From a virus: DNA of 48,653 nt. Shown one piece after another: positions 1 through 9,885 of the stretch (position 1 is the stretch's first letter; every line of letters begins with the position of its first letter). The position numbers and the translations under genes are program-made. Location of the stretch: positions 1-48,653 of IMG/VR virus record IMGVR_UViG_3300025849_000059; one strand, given 5' to 3'. The notes under the pieces are model-generated. The model was not told the origin of the DNA and ran no database searches. It saw nothing but the letters and a program-made list of their open reading frames with translations.

Positions 1-1
1 G

Positions 2-2479
2 TGGGAATATTCTTCTTTATGGGATAGTGGTTCATTATCTCCAGAATGGAATGATAATTCAAGAACACCATCAGGTATTCAAACAAACAATCCATTAGGA
101 TATGCACTATATAACAAATATATAAAACCAGTTTTAACTAAACCATCTAAAACTGTTTTACAAAATATATTCCAAGATGGTGATGTTGGTGACCCAACAG
201 TAGCAGGTTCATCAGGATACACATCAGAAGTTGGAACAGGATTAATTTCTAAAATAACATTTAGAGACCAATATGATAATATCGGAAGTGGTTCAGTAAC
301 TTTAAATGTATTTGAAAATAGTGCACCATCTGCAGACTTTAGTAATTCTGGCTTGACTGGAAATTATAACGAGAACTTAGCAACAAGTGGAACTGCATTA
401 TTAACTTCAACTATAACAGATACAGAAGGAGATACTCCATACTCAATGTCATTGAGTGGAACAAGTGCGTGGGCAATTCAAGCAGTACCACAAAACTCTG
501 ATTCTTCATCTTACCAAATTCAAGTTACTGATGATACTTCATCTTTAGCAGCAGGAACTTACACTTATGATGTGGAAGTAACTGATAGTTTTGGTAAATC
601 TACAACTTACAGTAACAGAACATTTGAAATCGAAGAAGCTGATACTGGTACATTAGTTGCAACTGATACATACATTATAGAATCGGCAGTAAGTGGTGAT
701 TTAATTAGAAGAAATACTGATGGTAGAACTGGTACTCAAAGTTCAGTAGCAGTTTCTTATTCACCATCATATGGTTCACCAACAGCAACAAACTTTGCAT
801 CATCAAATGCATTGATTGATATTGATTCAATTGGTAGATTATCTGTTGGTAATGATATTAGTGGTAGTAGTAGTGTATTTGGAAGTATAATAGCAACAAC
901 GATTACTTGGAATGACCAATATAGTAACAATGGTTCACAAGTTATATCAATAGATGTAACTAAAAACTTTGCACCAACTGTAAGTTCAACATCTACTTCT
1001 AACTTAAATACAAACCAAGCAACAGGTTCAGAATTAATTTTAAGATTGAACTTAACTGATACAGAAGGTGATACAATAAATGCAAGTGGATTAACTTGGA
1101 CTGGGTATGATTCAACATATTTTACACCAAGTAACACAACAGGTCAAATGAACTTATTAGTAAATAATACTTCAGTACCAGCAGGTGAATACGATTATAC
1201 CGCTTCAATGGAAGATGTACATGGATTTAGTACAAATCTTGTAAGTGGTTCTTATACAATAGCACAGGCAGATAATGGTACACTTGGTGGTGATACTGCA
1301 ATTTACTCAATAGAATCGGCTGAAAGTGGAGATTCTTATAGAGATGCAACTGGATATAACAATGGAAATACGGCACAAGTAAGTGTATCTTACTCACCAT
1401 CTTATGGTTCACCATCTGTTCAATCATTCACCTCATCTAATCCAGCAATCGCGGTAGATGGTAGTGGTAATTTAACATTAGGTGTAGATATTAGTGGTTC
1501 AGTAACTCAAAGTGGAGATACAATAAGTTCAACAATAACATTTACAGACCAATATGGAAATTCTGATACTGGTACAGTAACTGCTACAATATTTGGTAAC
1601 CAATCACCAGCAGCATCATTTACATCAGCATCAGCTTATGATTCAGATGCTTCAATAAGTGGTTCAACAGCTGGAACATTAACAGTAACCGATACAGAAA
1701 ACAACTCACCATTTACATTCACCCTCGCGGGTACAGATGGTGATAAATTTAATGTTGCAGGAAGTTCCTCACCATTCACAGTTCAACCAACGGGTTCATT
1801 GGATGCAGGAACATACTCAGTTAATATTACTATAACTGATAATTATAGTGAAAGTGTAACCTTAACAAATGAAACAATTGTGGTAGATGCAGCAGAAGTA
1901 TTATCAAATATATATGTTTATACTTTACCAATTAATGGTACTTACGCAAACGTAAGTGGTATATCAGCAGATGGTAGTGGAACACCACCATCACCAACTA
2001 TTGCAACAACGTATGGATTCTTTACGGCATTCGTAGATTCGGATACGTTAGGAGATTCAACAATTACAGTAGCATATGGTAGTAATTTTACGGCAACAAG
2101 AAGAGCAATTGTAAGTGGTTCAAATGTAGATGCTGCACTTGATAGTGTACCACTTGGTATAAGTACTGAAGAAAGAGTATATGTATTTATCCCAAGTGGT
2201 TCGGATACTCTTGAAGGAGTACCAACAAGTTTTACAACTGCAAACCCAGGAACATCAACAACTGTGGGTGAATATGTATTTTTTATTAATGATGCTGATT
2301 CATATCAAACAGCATTCCCAACCGATGTAAGAAGTGCAAACATTCACAAGTTAACTTTGGATACTGCAGTAGATGGATATACAGATTGGTTTGTAGTAGG
2401 TACAAACGATAGATTTCCAACAGAAGAAAGTGAAGTATATGTTAGAATTGTACCATCAAGTGGTTCAGTACCATCTTAA
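2..2479 (+). CDS. Large adhesin/fibre protein with cadherin-like repeats (5' end outside window)
   Basis: The frame is open from base 2 to the TAA at 2477-2479, so the gene begins upstream of the window; the internal TTG at 353 is not a credible start. The protein has at least three alternating units. One is a cadherin-like fold marked by TDTEGD, then ...LxAGTYxYxVxVTDxxG. The other is an IESAxSGD...SYSPSYGSP...DQYxN unit. The last ~190 residues are different and repeat-free (from about LSNIYVYTLP on). Cadherin-like tandem domains are usual in long phage and bacterial adhesins, so an extended fibre or surface-binding role is likely. It is the first visible member of a seven-gene fibre array. 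A late-type promoter box lies 1-10 bases after its stop. The exact receptor or virion position cannot be read from the sequence. Confidence 0.8.
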   Translation, partial: WEYSSLWDSGSLSPEWNDNSRTPSGIQTNNPLGYALYNKYIKPVLTKPSKTVLQNIFQDGDVGDPTVAGSSGYTSEVGTGLISKITFRDQYDNIGSGSVTLNVFENSAPSADFSNSGLTGNYNENLATSGTALLTSTITDTEGDTPYSMSLSGTSAWAIQAVPQNSDSSSYQIQVTDDTSSLAAGTYTYDVEVTDSFGKSTTYSNRTFEIEEADTGTLVATDTYIIESAVSGDLIRRNTDGRTGTQSSVAVSYSPSYGSPTATNFASSNALIDIDSIGRLSVGNDISGSSSVFGSIIATTITWNDQYSNNGSQVISIDVTKNFAPTVSSTSTSNLNTNQATGSELILRLNLTDTEGDTINASGLTWTGYDSTYFTPSNTTGQMNLLVNNTSVPAGEYDYTASMEDVHGFSTNLVSGSYTIAQADNGTLGGDTAIYSIESAESGDSYRDATGYNNGNTAQVSVSYSPSYGSPSVQSFTSSNPAIAVDGSGNLTLGVDISGSVTQSGDTISSTITFTDQYGNSDTGTVTATIFGNQSPAASFTSASAYDSDASISGSTAGTLTVTDTENNSPFTFTLAGTDGDKFNVAGSSSPFTVQPTGSLDAGTYSVNITITDNYSESVTLTNETIVVDAAEVLSNIYVYTLPINGTYANVSGISADGSGTPPSPTIATTYGFFTAFVDSDTLGDSTITVAYGSNFTATRRAIVSGSNVDAALDSVPLGISTEERVYVFIPSGSDTLEGVPTSFTTANPGTSTTVGEYVFFINDADSYQTAFPTDVRSANIHKLTLDTAVDGYTDWFVVGTNDRFPTEESEVYVRIVPSSGSVPS

Positions 2480-2480
2480 A

Positions 2481-2489
2481 ATATTTATA
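2481..2489 (+). promoter_or_regulatory. Late-promoter-like box ATATTTATA
   Basis: ATATTTATA lies just after the stop of the cadherin-like gene. A Shine-Dalgarno AAGGAG follows at about 2492, then the ATG at 2509. The same box precedes most structural genes here. Confidence 0.55.
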
Positions 2490-2508
2490 GTAAGGAGAAA
2501 GAAGAAAC

Positions 2509-3027
2509 ATGGCAATTTCGGTTAATGAACAAATAGTATTAAATTCATCCTTTACAGGCTCTAACGCCTTAGCGGATGTTCAGTTCATCAAAGGTGCATT
2601 TAAAGTATTTGCAACCTATGATGATATGACTGATGCTCCTCTTGCATCAATCTCAAATAACCAAATTGTATGGGTAGAATCCCTTGAAGAATTATACCAA
2701 GCAACAATAACTCTAGCAAATCCACCAATCTCATTTTCAGATTCAGTATCGTGGAGTACATTTACTGGGTTCGGTTCTGGTGGAGGTGGAGGTAGTGGTG
2801 ATATTACCGCCGTACTTGCTGGTAATGGTTTAACTGGTGGAGGACCAAGTGGTACTGTAAGTTTAGCAATTGGACAAGGTAATGGTATAATTACTGGTTC
2901 TTCTTCTATTTCTGTAAGAGCAGGAAGTGGTATTATAGTAGATGCAAATGGTGTATCATTCAGTACCGGTTCAGTTCATTTTACAGAAGGAGTACAAAAA
3001 ACAGAAATTGATGGTGGAGATATATAA
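2509..3027 (+). CDS. Short fibre-type structural protein ending in IDGGDI
   Basis: This 172-residue protein starts at an ATG 11 bases after an AAGGAGAAAG ribosome-binding site. The N-terminal half is globular (about 1-90). A glycine hinge GSGGGGGSGDI follows, then the GNGLTGGGPSGTVSLAIGQG motif typical of phage fibre shafts. The C-terminus is EIDGGDI, the same as the end of the 209-residue fibre gene at 13527. Both are short genes followed by a late-type promoter and then a very long fibre gene. This suggests a connector or proximal fibre segment, but that is inference. No enzyme motif is visible. Confidence 0.7.
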   Translation: MAISVNEQIVLNSSFTGSNALADVQFIKGAFKVFATYDDMTDAPLASISNNQIVWVESLEELYQATITLANPPISFSDSVSWSTFTGFGSGGGGGSGDITAVLAGNGLTGGGPSGTVSLAIGQGNGIITGSSSISVRAGSGIIVDANGVSFSTGSVHFTEGVQKTEIDGGDI

Positions 3028-3045
3028 TAGTTCCACCAAAATTTT

Positions 3046-3055
3046 ATATTTATAA
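3046..3055 (+). promoter_or_regulatory. Late-promoter-like box TATATTTATA
   Basis: A full TATATTTATA box sits about 100 bases before the long fibre gene at 3157. The leader it would produce carries an AACACTATATAGTGTT palindrome (3061-3076) and a small TGGG...CCCA hairpin, so this leader is unusually long and structured compared with the others. Confidence 0.55.
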
Positions 3056-3156
3056 GATATAACACTATATAGTGTTTTAGCTGGGCAGATGACCCAAAAA
3101 TAATAAAGGTTAACGAATAATACATTTAATTAATTAAAAAAAGGAAAAAATAACAA

Positions 3157-6100
3157 ATGGCACAAATTATAAGACACAGAAAAGGAGTCTTGGAAAGTGT
3201 TGTATCTGCAACTAAAAGAAAAGCGGAATTGTTAATTGTAACGGGTTCATCTGGAATAACATCTACAAACTCAGATGCTATGATATTCTTTGGTGATGGT
3301 ACTGACGCTACTCCATCGAATAAAATGCTTTATGGAACAGCAACACCAAACTTAACTGGCGCATCATATAGCACTGCGGTAGATGGAATCCCTTACTATA
3401 ACACAACCGAAGGAAAACTTTATATTCTTGCTAAAGGTGGGAATATTGAGATTAGTTCAAATACAGACGGGACTGGAATATATTCTGGTTCAGCACAAGT
3501 ACTGGCAGATTTTCTCTCAGATAACGCAAATGTAGATGTAGGTAGTGGAGATTTTACTACAACTGGTAGTGGTTCTTTTGGTGATATTAATGTAAGTGGT
3601 AACGCTACAATTGATGGTAACATCATATTAGGTGGTAACATTAACATTGGTGATGCTAACACAGACACAGTATCTTTTGGTGGTGAGATTTCATCAGACT
3701 TCATTCCATCTGCAACAAACACATACGATTTAGGTTCAGCAACCGATAAATTTGCTGAAGTTCATGCAACTACTCTTTTTGGAGCAATTAATGCTACTAA
3801 TGGTGTAGTTTCTGGTTCACAACAAGTAGTTGGAATATTAAGTGAGTTAAACTCATATACTGCTTCGAATGATACTGACCAAACTGCACAAGATGCTAGA
3901 TTATCAGCTTTAGAAGTTGAAACTGGTTCAATTGATACTGCTCAAACAGCTCAAGATGCTAGATTATCGGCTTTAGAAGTTGAAACTGGTTCTATTGATA
4001 CTGCTCAGACAGCTCAAGATACAAGATTAGACCAATTCGCAACTGAAACTGGTTCAATTGATACTGCTCAAAATGCACAAGATGATAGATTAGACCAACT
4101 TTCAACTGCAACTGGTTCAATTTCAACTGAACAATCGGCTCAAAATGGTAGATTAAGTAACTTAGAATCAACAACTGCTTCTATTGATACTGCTCAAACT
4201 GCACAAGATGGTAGATTAAGTAATATTGAAAGTTTTACTTCATCTATTGATACTACAATTAAATCTAAATTAGATGCTGATACTGTAATTTCAGGTTCAT
4301 CTCAAGTAATTATTGGAGATGTTGATGGATTTACTGCGTACTCATCATCAGTAGATGCTCGTACAGTTGCATTGGAAGATGCAGTTGGCGAAGGTTCTTC
4401 ATTAGATTTAAGAATAGATTCATTAGAATCATTTAGTGGTTCTCAAGAAGGTAAAGATGCTACACTTGAAACTTATACTGCTTCAGTAGATGTAAGTTTA
4501 ACTGAAATCAACACTTATACTTCTTCTTTAAAAACTGCTATCACAGTTAGTGGACAAAACGTAACTGTTGCTGGTAACTTAGAAGTACAAGGAACAACTA
4601 CAACTGTTGATTCAACTACTGTTAATATTGGTGATAACATCATCGAATTAAATGGTAGTGGAGCCGTACTTGGTGGTATGTATGTTGGGGATGTAACTTC
4701 TCCAGGATTATCATCGGGTTCATTATTATGGGATGGTACTAACAACTATTGGATTGCAGGAGCAAGTGGTTCAGAATCTAAAGTACTTTTAGCAGATGGT
4801 GACGATGTAGTTTCTGGTTCAGCTCAAGTAGTTGATATGTTAGATGAATTAAATGCATATACTGCATCTAATGATACTGACCAAACAGCTCAAGATGCTA
4901 GATTATCAGCTTTAGAAGTTGAAACTGGTTCAATTGATACTGCTCAATCTTTACAAAACTCAAGATTAGATTTAATCGAAACCGCAACTGGTTCACTTGA
5001 AACTGAACAAAGTGCTCAAGGTGGTAGATTAAATAACTTAGAATCAACAACTGCTTCTTTAGTAACTGAACAATCAACTCAAAATGATAGATTAGACCAA
5101 CTTTCAACTGAAACTGGTTCTATTGATACTGCACAAAATGCTCAAGATAGTAGATTAGACCAACTTTCAACTGAAACTGGTTCTATTGATACTGCTCAGA
5201 CAGCTCAAGATGCTAGATTATCGGCTTTAGAAACTGAAACTGGTTCTATTGATACTGCTCAGACAGCTCAAGATGGTAGATTAAGTGAAATTGAAACATT
5301 CACTGCATCTCTTGATACAACTTTTGAAGAAAAATCAAGTGCATCTCATACTTTAGTAAGTGGTTCATCACAAGTAACAAGTGGAGCGGCTTCTGGTGAA
5401 GTTCTTTACAAAAATGCTGGTGATAATACAATTGATGGTTCAGCTATCTATTCAGATGGAACTGATTTAATCTCAATTGGTACTGCAACTGGTAACGTTG
5501 GTGATTTAGCAAGTGGTAATCAGTTATCACTTTATGGTTCATCAATTTCAGGTCTTTTATCTTTCGATATTAGTGGTACTTCAAAATCTTTTGATTATGT
5601 ATCATCTGATTTTAGATATGTTGATACAAATTCTGGTGTAGGTATTGTACTTAAACCAAACGCAGATGCTAACAAAGCATGGATTATTGATACAGATGGA
5701 GATTTAGTTTCTAACTCAAATAATGCTTCAGTAACAGGTAGTATTTATGCTGCTAACGTTGTTGCAAGAGGAGATATAAGTGGTTCAAATTTATTACTAA
5801 CTGGAAATGCAAACATTGATGGTAACATCGTAATAGGTGGTAACATTACTATTGGTGATGCTGGAACAGATTCACTTACTATTAACGCAGATATTGAATC
5901 TGATATCAGACCAAATGCAGATAACACTTATGATTTAGGTGCAAGCGGTTTAAGATATGCTGAGATTCATGGTACTACTATTTTTGGAGCAATAAATGCT
6001 ACAAATGGTGTAATTAGTGGTTCAGCACAATTACTTAACGTAGCAACCGATTTCGGAACTGGTAGAGTAAGTGGTGAAGATATTGGTGATTTAGCAGGAA

Positions 6101-7179
6101 CTTCAACATTTACTGGTTCATTCGTAGGAGACGGTTCAGGTATTACTGGCCTTTCAACTACAATTTCAGTAAGTGGTTCGGATGGTTCTAATGATACTGT
6201 ATCTTTATTAGATGGAGCAATTACATTTGATGGTGGCACTGGTGTATCAACAGCAGTTGCAACTGATACTGTAACTATTTCAGTACAAGATTCTTCAACA
6301 TCTGCTAAAGGTATCGCTTCATTCTCATCTGATGACTTCTCAGTTTCAAGTGGTGATGTAACCCTTAAAGCTGGAAATGGTGTAGATTCAAGTGGTGGTG
6401 TAAGAGGTGCAAACCTTAACGCTGATACGGCTGGTGATGGTTTAACTTATTCACTATCTAATCAACAACTTGATGTAGATTATGGTTCAACTGCAAACAC
6501 TGCTGTTGAAGGTAATACTACTGCTACTTTCACAGGTACTGCAAATGAAATTACTGTATCTGATTCAAGTGCACAAGCACTTGGTGGTGGAATCGCAGTA
6601 ACTATTAGTTTACCTGATGATGTAACAATTGGTAATGACTTAACAGTTACTACTGATGCATCTGTTGGTGGAAACCTTTCTGTAACTGGAAACCTTTCAG
6701 TATTAGGTACAACTACAACTATTGATTCAACTACTGTTAACATCGGTGATAACGTATTAGAACTTAACTATGGTGGTGCACAAGACACAGCCGGATTATT
6801 AGTTACTGATACAACTTCACCAACTACAGCTTCAGGTTCATTATTGTGGGATGGTACTAATGATTATTGGAAAGCTGGAGCTCTTGGAAGTGAGAAGGAA
6901 ATAGCATTATTAAATGCTGCTCCTACTACTAACACAGTTCTTAAAGCTGATTCTAATGGTTTATTAGTTGATTCTGTACTAACTGATGATGGTACTGATG
7001 CTACATTTAGTGGTGATGTTATCGTTTCAGGACTTTCAGTAGGTTCAAATGGTGGTTTCCTTTATGTGGATACATCAAACCAACTTAATTCCGCTACAGC
7101 AACTAACGCTGGAGATGTAATTCAATGGGATGGTTCATCATTCGTTGCAAGTAACGAACTCGATGGAGGTACATTCTAA
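3157..7179 (+). CDS. Giant tail fibre protein with coiled-coil 21-mer repeats
   Basis: This 1340-residue fibre subunit starts at an ATG preceded by AAAAGGAAAAA. The N-terminal MAQIIRHRKG resembles the first residues of four other fibre genes here and is probably the virion-attachment module. The protein then has SGS-rich beta stretches. Two blocks of about 21-residue repeats (TAQDARLSALExETGSID) follow, at about residues 245-370 and 570-720; 21 residues equals three heptads, so these are very likely trimeric coiled coils. Two copies of the module GTTTTxDSTTVNIGDNxxELN appear, followed by SLLWDGTNxYWxAG. The C-terminus is SNELDGGTF, close to the IDGGDI ends of two short fibre genes. A ~360-bp module is nearly identical to part of the gene at 9886. 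No S74 domain is present. It ends in front of a strong terminator. Confidence 0.85.
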   Translation: MAQIIRHRKGVLESVVSATKRKAELLIVTGSSGITSTNSDAMIFFGDGTDATPSNKMLYGTATPNLTGASYSTAVDGIPYYNTTEGKLYILAKGGNIEISSNTDGTGIYSGSAQVLADFLSDNANVDVGSGDFTTTGSGSFGDINVSGNATIDGNIILGGNINIGDANTDTVSFGGEISSDFIPSATNTYDLGSATDKFAEVHATTLFGAINATNGVVSGSQQVVGILSELNSYTASNDTDQTAQDARLSALEVETGSIDTAQTAQDARLSALEVETGSIDTAQTAQDTRLDQFATETGSIDTAQNAQDDRLDQLSTATGSISTEQSAQNGRLSNLESTTASIDTAQTAQDGRLSNIESFTSSIDTTIKSKLDADTVISGSSQVIIGDVDGFTAYSSSVDARTVALEDAVGEGSSLDLRIDSLESFSGSQEGKDATLETYTASVDVSLTEINTYTSSLKTAITVSGQNVTVAGNLEVQGTTTTVDSTTVNIGDNIIELNGSGAVLGGMYVGDVTSPGLSSGSLLWDGTNNYWIAGASGSESKVLLADGDDVVSGSAQVVDMLDELNAYTASNDTDQTAQDARLSALEVETGSIDTAQSLQNSRLDLIETATGSLETEQSAQGGRLNNLESTTASLVTEQSTQNDRLDQLSTETGSIDTAQNAQDSRLDQLSTETGSIDTAQTAQDARLSALETETGSIDTAQTAQDGRLSEIETFTASLDTTFEEKSSASHTLVSGSSQVTSGAASGEVLYKNAGDNTIDGSAIYSDGTDLISIGTATGNVGDLASGNQLSLYGSSISGLLSFDISGTSKSFDYVSSDFRYVDTNSGVGIVLKPNADANKAWIIDTDGDLVSNSNNASVTGSIYAANVVARGDISGSNLLLTGNANIDGNIVIGGNITIGDAGTDSLTINADIESDIRPNADNTYDLGASGLRYAEIHGTTIFGAINATNGVISGSAQLLNVATDFGTGRVSGEDIGDLAGTSTFTGSFVGDGSGITGLSTTISVSGSDGSNDTVSLLDGAITFDGGTGVSTAVATDTVTISVQDSSTSAKGIASFSSDDFSVSSGDVTLKAGNGVDSSGGVRGANLNADTAGDGLTYSLSNQQLDVDYGSTANTAVEGNTTATFTGTANEITVSDSSAQALGGGIAVTISLPDDVTIGNDLTVTTDASVGGNLSVTGNLSVLGTTTTIDSTTVNIGDNVLELNYGGAQDTAGLLVTDTTSPTTASGSLLWDGTNDYWKAGALGSEKEIALLNAAPTTNTVLKADSNGLLVDSVLTDDGTDATFSGDVIVSGLSVGSNGGFLYVDTSNQLNSATATNAGDVIQWDGSSFVASNELDGGTF
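3880..4260 (+). repeat. In-frame 63-bp coiled-coil repeats, block 1
   Basis: About six diverged copies of a 63-bp (21-residue) unit encode TAQDARLSALEVETGSID-like sequence. The length is always a multiple of seven residues and Ala/Leu/Ile fall at heptad positions, so this is a coding coiled-coil repeat and not an intergenic array. Confidence 0.8.
4880..5310 (+). repeat. In-frame 63-bp coiled-coil repeats, block 2
   Basis: This is a second block of about seven units of the same 21-residue type in the same gene. Copies such as RLDQLSTETGSIDTAQ recur almost identically at the DNA level within the block, pointing to recent unit duplication. Confidence 0.8.
5461..5822 (+). repeat. Module duplicated between two fibre genes (copy 1)
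   Basis: About 362 bp aligns without visible gaps to 11992-12353 in another fibre gene. The shared protein part contains NQLSLYGSS.SGLLSFDI and FRYVDTN.GVGIVLKPNAD. Similarity falls off sharply on both sides. Confidence 0.85.
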
Positions 7180-7201
7180 GAATATACTGATATTTAAAAA
7201 C

Positions 7202-7232
7202 AAAACCCTCACAGAAATGTGGGGGTTTTTTT
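7202..7232 (+). terminator. Rho-independent terminator after the giant fibre gene
   Basis: A 12-bp stem (AAAACCCTCACA / TGTGGGGGTTTT, one G-T pair) is closed by a GAAA tetraloop and followed by a T run. It lies 22 bases after the stop at 7179. Confidence 0.9.
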
Positions 7233-7304
7233 ATATCTTTTTTTATTCTTATACTTATATTAGTAATGGTGTGTTCCGAAAAAAATCAATTATTCAATTC
7301 ATCA

Positions 7305-7313
7305 ATATTTATA
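7305..7313 (+). promoter_or_regulatory. Late-promoter-like box ATATTTATA
   Basis: The box lies 23 bases before the ATG of the fibre gene at 7337 and downstream of the terminator at 7202-7232, as expected for a new late transcription unit. Confidence 0.6.
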
Positions 7314-7336
7314 TGTAATCAAATAGGAAAACATAA

Positions 7337-9862
7337 ATGGCTGGAATATTACAACTAAGAAGAGGGCTAAAATCAACATATATCTCAGAAGGTACAAATC
7401 TTGCTGAGGCATTTTTTGTTACAACTGCAGAAAGCGGTTCAATATCAAAGAATACTTTAATAGTAGGTGTTAGTGGTTCAGAGGGTAACGATGTTGTTAC
7501 CTTAGCAAAACTTTCATTAGCAAACAAAGACAATACTTATGCAGATTATAACTCAGGCTCGTTTTGGATAACGGGTGATTATACTGGTTCAAATGCATTA
7601 ATTTTAGATAACTTAATCGTAAGTGGGTCTACCTTCGTAGAAGGAGATTTACACTTAGAAGGACACCTATATTTAGGTTCGGGTTCAGATGATGATGTGG
7701 TACGAGTACAATCAGAATTTAGTGGTTCAATTATACCCGATAATGATTTAACTGGTTCATCATCAACCGATGCTACAATAGGATACTTTGATTTAGGTTC
7801 AGATTCAAAAAGATTTAAAAACTTATTTTTACAAAAAGATGTAGCAAGTGGAAGTAATGGAGGATTTATTTCAGCATCCCACATTGACTTGACTGGTAAT
7901 GTTGTAGCAGATAATTTAGGTAGATTTGGAACTTTAAGAGTTGATGATTTAGATGATAATAGAATCTTAGTAACTGCACCATTAGGACAAGTAGAACATG
8001 ATGATAATCTACAATGGGATGGAAGTGGTATTACTATTATAGGAGATTATTACCAAGCCAAAGCAGGTGCATCATTCCAATTTGATGGTTCTGGTATGGA
8101 TATTACTGGTTCTATTTCAAATTATCAACTAAGAGTTGATAATGGAATTGTATTTACAAATGAACTAGGAACTTTAAATAACCAATCTACTTTTACTTGG
8201 AATGAAGGTACATTATATGTAGATGGTGATATATCAGGCTCAGGTACTTTAGAAATAGATGGTCAAACAACATTAGCATCTTTATTAGTTGAAGATTTAA
8301 CTGATAACAGAATTTTAATTGCAGGAACAGGTGGTGAAGTAGAAGATGACCAGTACTTTACATATGATGGTAATAGTTTTGAAATAGGTTCAGATGGACA
8401 CTTTACTGTATTAAGAGCAAGTGGTAACACTTTTATTAGTGGAGCAGTTCAGATGTTCTCAACACTTGATGTAGATGCACAATCAACACTCGCATCAGTA
8501 AACGTAGAAGATTTAACAGATAACAGAGTAGTAATCGTTGGAGCAGGTGGAGAAATAGAAGATGATGGAAACTTTACATTCAATGGTACAGAACTCAATA
8601 TAGGAACTGGTAACTTTACAGTTCAACAAGGAAGTGGTAATACACAAATATTAGGAACATTAGATGTAGATTCACAATCAACACTATCATCTCTTAATGT
8701 ACAAGATTTAACAAGTGGTAGAGTAGTACTCGCTGGAACAAGTGGTGAAATCGAAGATAGTGCAAACTTAACATTCGATGGAACAAACCTTACAGTAACA
8801 GGTAATACAATTGTTACTGGTAACCTAACAATAGAAGGTACTCAAACACAACTTAATACTTCTATACTTAATGTAGAAGATAAAAATATTTTAATTGCAA
8901 GTGGAGCAGCAGATGCTACCGCAGCAAATGGTGGTGGAATTACAATCGATGGAGCAGCTGCTACTCTTTTATATGGTTCATCTGATGATTCATTCACCTT
9001 TAACAAATTATTAAAAGTAAATGGTAACATTAGTGGTTCTTCATTTAATGGAACAACTTTACTTTCTTCATCAAACGAAAACTTCGCAGATTACTCACAA
9101 TCAGTAGATTCAAGATTAGATGAAATAGAAGGACCGATGAGTACTTCACTTGATTCGAGATTGATAGAAATATTCGCAACAGGTTCAGACCATGAAACAA
9201 GAATTGATGAAATTGAAACAACTTTCTCAAGTTCGGTAGATTCAAGAATCAGTTCTAATGATTCTGATATCATTTCTCTTGGTACTACAAATAACACACA
9301 AAATACTAATATAGGTAATTTACAGTTAACTGGTTCAGACCATGAAACAAGATTAGATTTACAAGAATCTTATAGTTCATCATTCACATCAAATGATTTA
9401 GATATGAATGGTAACAAAGTTCTCTTTGGTAACGTTTACTCAACTGAAGGTGATTTACCAGCAGCAGGAACTTATCATGGTATGTTCGCTCATGTACATG
9501 GAACTGGTAAAGGATATTTTGCTCATGGTGGTAATTGGATTCCTTTATTAAACGAAAGTACCTTTACAACAGATTCAGCATCGTTTGATTCGAGAATCTT
9601 AGAATCATTCTCAACTGCATCAGACCATGAAACTAGATTAGATTCACAAGAATCATTTAGTTCATCTATTGATACTACAATAAAAACAAAATTAGATACA
9701 GAAGCAATAGTAAGTGGTTCTGAATTTACAGGTTCAGTTAATATAACAGATACTATTAATTTAACTGCACAAGACCCATTGCCAAGTGGTAATGTTGGTG
9801 ATTTGGCAGTTTCTGGTTCTAATCTGTTTTTCTACAATGGAGCATGGACTCAGGTAGTATAA
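7337..9862 (+). CDS. Long tail fibre protein
   Basis: This 841-residue fibre subunit begins MAGILQLRRG, the attachment-module start shared by the array. Three repeats of about 75 residues follow, built on VEDLTDNRIL/V..AGGEIEDD...F, each ending in a beta-rich stretch (about residues 190-490). Next come the EGTQTQLNTSILNVEDKNIL module and coiled-coil segments of the type SxDSRLxEIExxxSxS (about 580-680). The last ~180 residues include GNVYSTEGDLPAAGTYHGMF and GNWIPL, which looks like a small globular tip. No S74 domain or enzymatic motif is visible. The stop is 23 bases before the next fibre gene, so the two are probably co-transcribed. Confidence 0.82.
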   Translation: MAGILQLRRGLKSTYISEGTNLAEAFFVTTAESGSISKNTLIVGVSGSEGNDVVTLAKLSLANKDNTYADYNSGSFWITGDYTGSNALILDNLIVSGSTFVEGDLHLEGHLYLGSGSDDDVVRVQSEFSGSIIPDNDLTGSSSTDATIGYFDLGSDSKRFKNLFLQKDVASGSNGGFISASHIDLTGNVVADNLGRFGTLRVDDLDDNRILVTAPLGQVEHDDNLQWDGSGITIIGDYYQAKAGASFQFDGSGMDITGSISNYQLRVDNGIVFTNELGTLNNQSTFTWNEGTLYVDGDISGSGTLEIDGQTTLASLLVEDLTDNRILIAGTGGEVEDDQYFTYDGNSFEIGSDGHFTVLRASGNTFISGAVQMFSTLDVDAQSTLASVNVEDLTDNRVVIVGAGGEIEDDGNFTFNGTELNIGTGNFTVQQGSGNTQILGTLDVDSQSTLSSLNVQDLTSGRVVLAGTSGEIEDSANLTFDGTNLTVTGNTIVTGNLTIEGTQTQLNTSILNVEDKNILIASGAADATAANGGGITIDGAAATLLYGSSDDSFTFNKLLKVNGNISGSSFNGTTLLSSSNENFADYSQSVDSRLDEIEGPMSTSLDSRLIEIFATGSDHETRIDEIETTFSSSVDSRISSNDSDIISLGTTNNTQNTNIGNLQLTGSDHETRLDLQESYSSSFTSNDLDMNGNKVLFGNVYSTEGDLPAAGTYHGMFAHVHGTGKGYFAHGGNWIPLLNESTFTTDSASFDSRILESFSTASDHETRLDSQESFSSSIDTTIKTKLDTEAIVSGSEFTGSVNITDTINLTAQDPLPSGNVGDLAVSGSNLFFYNGAWTQVV

Positions 9863-9885
9863 ACTATAAATCTGAAAGATAATAA

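Noticed and set aside
353-2479. A start at the TTG at 353 for the cadherin-like gene
   Set aside because: The same frame is open with similar composition back to base 2 and there is no ribosome-binding site at 353.
3880-5310. Regular repeats that could suggest a CRISPR-like or non-coding array
   Set aside because: The units are in frame, encode heptad coiled coils and have no spacer structure.
7130-7318. Small + strand ORF over the end of the first giant fibre gene
   Set aside because: It overlaps the fibre coding end, runs through a strong terminator and has a low-complexity product.
9865-9872. TATAAATC as a late promoter before the fibre gene at 9886
   Set aside because: It has one mismatch to the T4 box, the opposite form to the other boxes here, and an AT-rich background; too weak to call.
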